64,000 nt of DNA, taken from NCBI GenBank assembly GCA_017619715.1, contig JAFZRS010000002.1, positions 1 to 64,000 of the forward strand, in the 5' to 3' direction. The position numbers and the translations under genes are program-made. This document shows, piece after piece, positions 61,898 to 64,000 of the stretch. Every line of letters starts with the position of its first letter. Position 1 is the stretch's first letter. Source of the DNA: Oscillospiraceae bacterium (lineage in GTDB: Bacteria; Bacillota; Clostridia; Oscillospirales; Oscillospiraceae). Under the pieces are notes generated by a model that saw only the letters and a list, made by a program, of their open reading frames with translations, made no database searches and had not been told where the DNA came from.

Positions 61898-62486
61898 CAT
61901 ATCGGTTCACAGCTTTGCGGTCTTGCCAAAGGATGAAGTCAATCTTTTTCATATCAGATATTCCGCAATTGGGATATTGGTTATCAAAAATATCAACTAA
62001 AGTGCGACCCTCGCCTGAGTTTATGTAGTGCGTAAACGCTTCCGTATAATCAGCATAGCGCGAAACACACCTTTCAATAGGGTTTTTGCAGTATGAATAG
62101 GGGCGCTTAAACCCAAAATGCTCCGTGGCGACAACGCTGTCCCAAATCGGTTGACAATCGTCAAAGGTATGTAACATTTTACTGCAAAAAGAGATCTCCA
62201 TTGATGAATTAAGCTGATACACTTTTTCAAACAGCACCGCAAAAGAAGTGATTTCCCGCCGCTTTTCTTGCTCCATACATTCAAAAAAACGGCGCAAAAA
62301 ATCACGAGAACGAAAACGTTTCATTCTATAAAATGTGGAAAACATATCTTGAAAGGCTTCATCCTTGGAAATATCCACCGCATACCGCCGCGCCATAAGA
62401 TACTTATAGGATTGGATTCCTTCCTTCACTTGCGGGCGCTTTACGATTTCTTGTGCAACGTGCAGATCAATCAAATGCTTTTCCAT
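61875..62486 (-). CDS. Hypothetical protein, A+T-richer than its neighbours
   Basis: 203 residues; family not recognised. No membrane segment or signal is visible. Residues about 90-130 read SFCSKMLHTF then CQPIWDSVVATEHFGF, and the C-terminal region has KKIDFILWQDR; these look like conserved motif-like blocks. One line of the gene (61981-62040) counts 24 G/C in 60, clearly lower than the surrounding G+C-rich genes, which may indicate horizontal transfer. It could be transcribed with the DUF2089 gene and the 23-codon peptide upstream. The ribosome site before the ATG is weak. Confidence 0.65.
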   Translation of the reverse strand: MEKHLIDLHVAQEIVKRPQVKEGIQSYKYLMARRYAVDISKDEAFQDMFSTFYRMKRFRSRDFLRRFFECMEQEKRREITSFAVLFEKVYQLNSSMEISFCSKMLHTFDDCQPIWDSVVATEHFGFKRPYSYCKNPIERCVSRYADYTEAFTHYINSGEGRTLVDIFDNQYPNCGISDMKKIDFILWQDRKAVNRYEKPTSRK

Positions 62487-62534
62487 GTTTCCATTATCTT
62501 TCTACTTGTTCTTCTCCAAAGAAAAAATAATGTC

Positions 62535-62606
62535 TCAATAGTGATTGTCTTTCCACAGGAGGTGATAGAGGAACGACGCTATGATCAAAAGGATCATGCT
62601 TATCAT
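62535..62606 (-). CDS. 23-residue hydrophobic peptide coupled to the DUF2089 gene
   Basis: ATG at 62604-62606 lies one base after the DUF2089 stop codon (62608-62610), and the AGGAGG before that stop (62614-62619) sits 7 bases from the ATG. The peptide starts MISMILLIIASF, forms one membrane-spanning length, and ends KDNHY; TGA at 62535-62537. SD and start lie in a large imperfect hairpin (62557-62619), so translation probably depends on ribosomes arriving from DUF2089. Function unknown. Confidence 0.5.
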   Translation of the reverse strand: MISMILLIIASFLYHLLWKDNHY

Positions 62607-62619
62607 ATCACAGCCTCCT
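62557..62619 (-). other. Imperfect palindrome masking the peptide's ribosome site
   Basis: On the minus-strand RNA, AGGAGG plus TGATA (62606-62619) can pair with TATCA plus CCTCCT (62557-62567), enclosing a smaller stem ATGATC (62592-62597 region) with GATCAT (62581-62586 region). The SD of the 23-residue peptide is in the outer stem. Confidence 0.55.
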
Positions 62620-63348
62620 CAAATAGTCGGCGGTCAGCGACAGATACCCGCGCTCGTTGTGGGCGATCCCCGCCCACTCCAGAACGGCGGCAAGGATAAA
62701 AACCGGATCCAACCCGGATTCTCCCGGCTTTTTTCCCAAAAACAGAAGAACGGCACCGGCAACGGTATTTTCCTCGCAGCCCGGCTCGCCCAGCCTGGCA
62801 TTGCGCGCGTTTCCCTTCTTGGCTCGATAGCCGGGACTGGAAAGCAGCAACGCTACGATTGCATCAAATATCTCGAAAGAATAGGGAAGCAACTGCGGAC
62901 AGAGAAACCCCTCTCCGCTTTGTGTAACGGAAATCTCGCGCAGCAAGCCGTCATACGTGCGCACGTTCACCCGCCCGCCGGCCTCTTTCAGCTTTGTTTT
63001 TACAATTTCCGACGCCAATGTGCTTTTCGCGTTTGTCACCCAGTTTTTCATGTCGATTTCTCCCATTTCTCCGTCTTGTTTTTCTTCGCCTCCAAGTCCC
63101 AACGCCGCCAAAAGAGAGGACAGTCTCTTTTTTGCCGCCGGATAGGACAGCCGCATTTCGTCCTGCACCAAACTCAAATTGCCGCGACAACGCAGAAAGC
63201 ACGTCAAAAACGCCGTTTGCTCCGCGTCCAACCTGTCAAACGCGCTCGTCTCAAACTCGTTGCGCAGCTCCAAGCCGCAACCGCAGCATTGCAGCGAACG
63301 GATCGTCAACGCGCCGCCGCAGGCAGGACAGCTTTTTAAAATTTTCAT
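62608..63348 (-). CDS. DUF2089-family protein
   Basis: 246 residues. N-terminal zinc-ribbon CPACGG ... CCGCGLEL, then a helix-turn-helix-like stretch (FLTCFLRCRGNLSLVQDEMRLSYPAAKKRL), the recognisable DUF2089 core, and a long unrecognised C-terminal part of about 150 residues. Probable DNA-binding regulator of a small membrane system. The ATG at 63346-63348 has GGAGGTGATCC upstream and lies only about 15 bases from the predicted transcript start. Confidence 0.82.
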   Translation of the reverse strand: MKILKSCPACGGALTIRSLQCCGCGLELRNEFETSAFDRLDAEQTAFLTCFLRCRGNLSLVQDEMRLSYPAAKKRLSSLLAALGLGGEEKQDGEMGEIDMKNWVTNAKSTLASEIVKTKLKEAGGRVNVRTYDGLLREISVTQSGEGFLCPQLLPYSFEIFDAIVALLLSSPGYRAKKGNARNARLGEPGCEENTVAGAVLLFLGKKPGESGLDPVFILAAVLEWAGIAHNERGYLSLTADYLRRL

Positions 63349-63369
63349 ATTAGGATCACCTCCATCTGC

Positions 63370-63398
63370 AAGATAACACATATTTTTCCTCTTGTCAA
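63370..63398 (-). promoter_or_regulatory. Promoter of the DUF2089 operon
   Basis: TTGACA (63393-63398), 17-bp spacer, TATCTT (63370-63375) on the minus strand. The leader before the ATG is very short. Confidence 0.8.
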
Positions 63399-63493
63399 TA
63401 CTAGAATTAAAATTGTTTATACTAATTTTTTATAGTCCGTCATTTTTTGTTTATCGTTCGACGGGAAAAACGGCTTCTGTCCCCGACGCCGAA

Positions 63494-63547
63494 AAAATAC
63501 CGCCGTCAGAGAAAGGGGCGCTTCCCTTTTCCTGACGGCGGTATTTT
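63494..63547 (-). terminator. Terminator of the suf gene
   Basis: A 15-bp outer stem AAAATACCGCCGTCA / TGACGGCGGTATTTT enclosing a second hairpin, after the sufB/D-type stop on the minus strand. The gap to the DUF2089 promoter holds nothing else I recognise. Confidence 0.85.
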
Positions 63548-63571
63548 AGTAAATTATGCGCTATGCGTTTC

Positions 63572-64000
63572 TCACGCCAGAAAGCCCTTCAAAATCGTCT
63601 CCTCCGCCTCCTCCGGCGTAAGACCCAGCGTTTCCAGCTTCAGTAGCTGGTCGCCGGCGATCTTGCCGATGGCGGCCTCGTGAACCAGTTGAGCGTCCGT
63701 GCAGTTGGCGGAGATGGCGGGAATGGACTGCACCTTTGCCTCGCCCATGATGATGGAGTCGCACTGGACGTGTCCGAAGCAGGCGGCGTTGCCCACCATT
63801 TTCGGGTAGAACACCTGCCGGGACTGATCCTGCGCCACAGACCGGGAGATCACGCGGCCCTTTGCGTCCGCACCGTTCAGCTCGATCTCCATTTCGCTCT
63901 CGGCGCTCTGGCTGCCGTGGGTCAGCAGACGCTCGGTAACCACCACCTCGCTGCCCTCTTCGCAGACAAATTTCGTATAGCGCCGGGTGGAGTCGATGCC
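63572..64000 (-). CDS. SufB/SufD-family Fe-S assembly scaffold, C-terminal part
   Basis: 143 codons are visible, and the frame is open at base 64000, so the 5' part lies outside. The C-terminal SufB/D motifs are clear: GADAKGRVISRSVAQDQSRQVFY, VGNAACFGHVQCDSIIMGEA, ANCTDAQLVHEAAIGKIAGDQL and a final LTPEEAEETILKGFL. Part of the beta-helix scaffold that builds iron-sulfur clusters; whether it is SufB or SufD cannot be told from this piece. It ends with its own terminator, so it is last in its operon. Confidence 0.88.
   Translation of the reverse strand, partial: GIDSTRRYTKFVCEEGSEVVVTERLLTHGSQSAESEMEIELNGADAKGRVISRSVAQDQSRQVFYPKMVGNAACFGHVQCDSIIMGEAKVQSIPAISANCTDAQLVHEAAIGKIAGDQLLKLETLGLTPEEAEETILKGFLA

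Noticed and set aside
62550-62640. Plus-strand ribosome-site-like AGGAGGTGATAGAGG followed by an ATG
   Set aside because: The sequence resembles leaders of small holin-like toxin genes, but the plus-strand reading continues antisense to DUF2089 with no hydrophobic gene; the inverse strand explains it better as the masked site of the 23-residue peptide.
1-64000. CRISPR arrays, IS elements and prophage genes
   Set aside because: I saw no regularly spaced repeats, transposase or phage structural genes on reading the window.

Overview
The window looks like a chromosomal segment of a G+C-rich, anaerobic, Gram-positive bacterium of the Clostridia, probably close to Oscillospiraceae/Ruminococcaceae. 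Evidence for this: a single-chain pyruvate:ferredoxin oxidoreductase, an anaerobic (class III) ribonucleotide reductase, phosphotransacetylase, Na+-coupled transporters, a T-box leader on ileS, DivIVA/SepF division proteins, the Gram-positive MurT pathway, and many promoters matching the TTGACA-17-TATAAT consensus with strong AGGAGG ribosome sites. Coding density is high. I saw no CRISPR array, no insertion sequence, no prophage and no rRNA; there is one tRNA.

Layout. 1-5.0 kb: 3' part of nrdD with a fused redoxin domain, trxB, then purB-purA on the other strand. 5.1-8.5 kb: a four-gene cassette (HPr-kinase-like protein, S26 peptidase, PqqD-like protein, ABC exporter) with its own promoter and terminator, resembling peptide (RiPP) maturation and export but with no recognised precursor or modifying enzyme. 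8.5-13.7 kb (minus): histidine phosphatase, pta, nhaC, NSS transporter. 13.8-16.3 kb: malate dehydrogenase and malic enzyme behind a leader hairpin. 16.4-21.0 kb: glpP, mnmG, murT and a GatD-like protein that appears to lack its catalytic residues. 21.0-24.9 kb: alr, an ATP-grasp protein and an AGCS symporter. 24.9-28.6 kb (minus): nifJ. 28.8-32.5 kb: comM, thiI, pncC and a small membrane protein. 32.7-38.8 kb (minus): tRNA-Ala, ileS with its T-box, and an XRE regulator with lepA, whose 3' end is duplicated downstream. 39.0-40.7 kb: an envelope M23/LysM/G5 protein.

41.7-52.1 kb (minus) is one closely packed run of nine genes (miaB, mutS, mutL, miaA, hfq, a HlyD-like protein, yggS, sepF, divIVA) behind one strong promoter, joining tRNA modification, mismatch repair, RNA chaperone and cell division. 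52.2-64 kb holds htrA, a COG2509 flavoprotein, asp23-fakA, an XRE-cupin regulator, a family 4 uracil-DNA glycosylase, an alpha/beta hydrolase, glpK, a zinc-ribbon protein, then an A+T-richer unknown gene, a newly noticed 23-codon hydrophobic peptide gene coupled to a DUF2089 regulator, and the 3' end of a SufB/SufD-type gene running off the window.

The most unusual points are the orphan RiPP-like cassette, the SD-sequestered micropeptide after DUF2089, the GatD-like protein lacking its nucleophile, and the duplicated lepA tail. Functions are assigned by recognising family motifs in the translated sequence; no database search was run.
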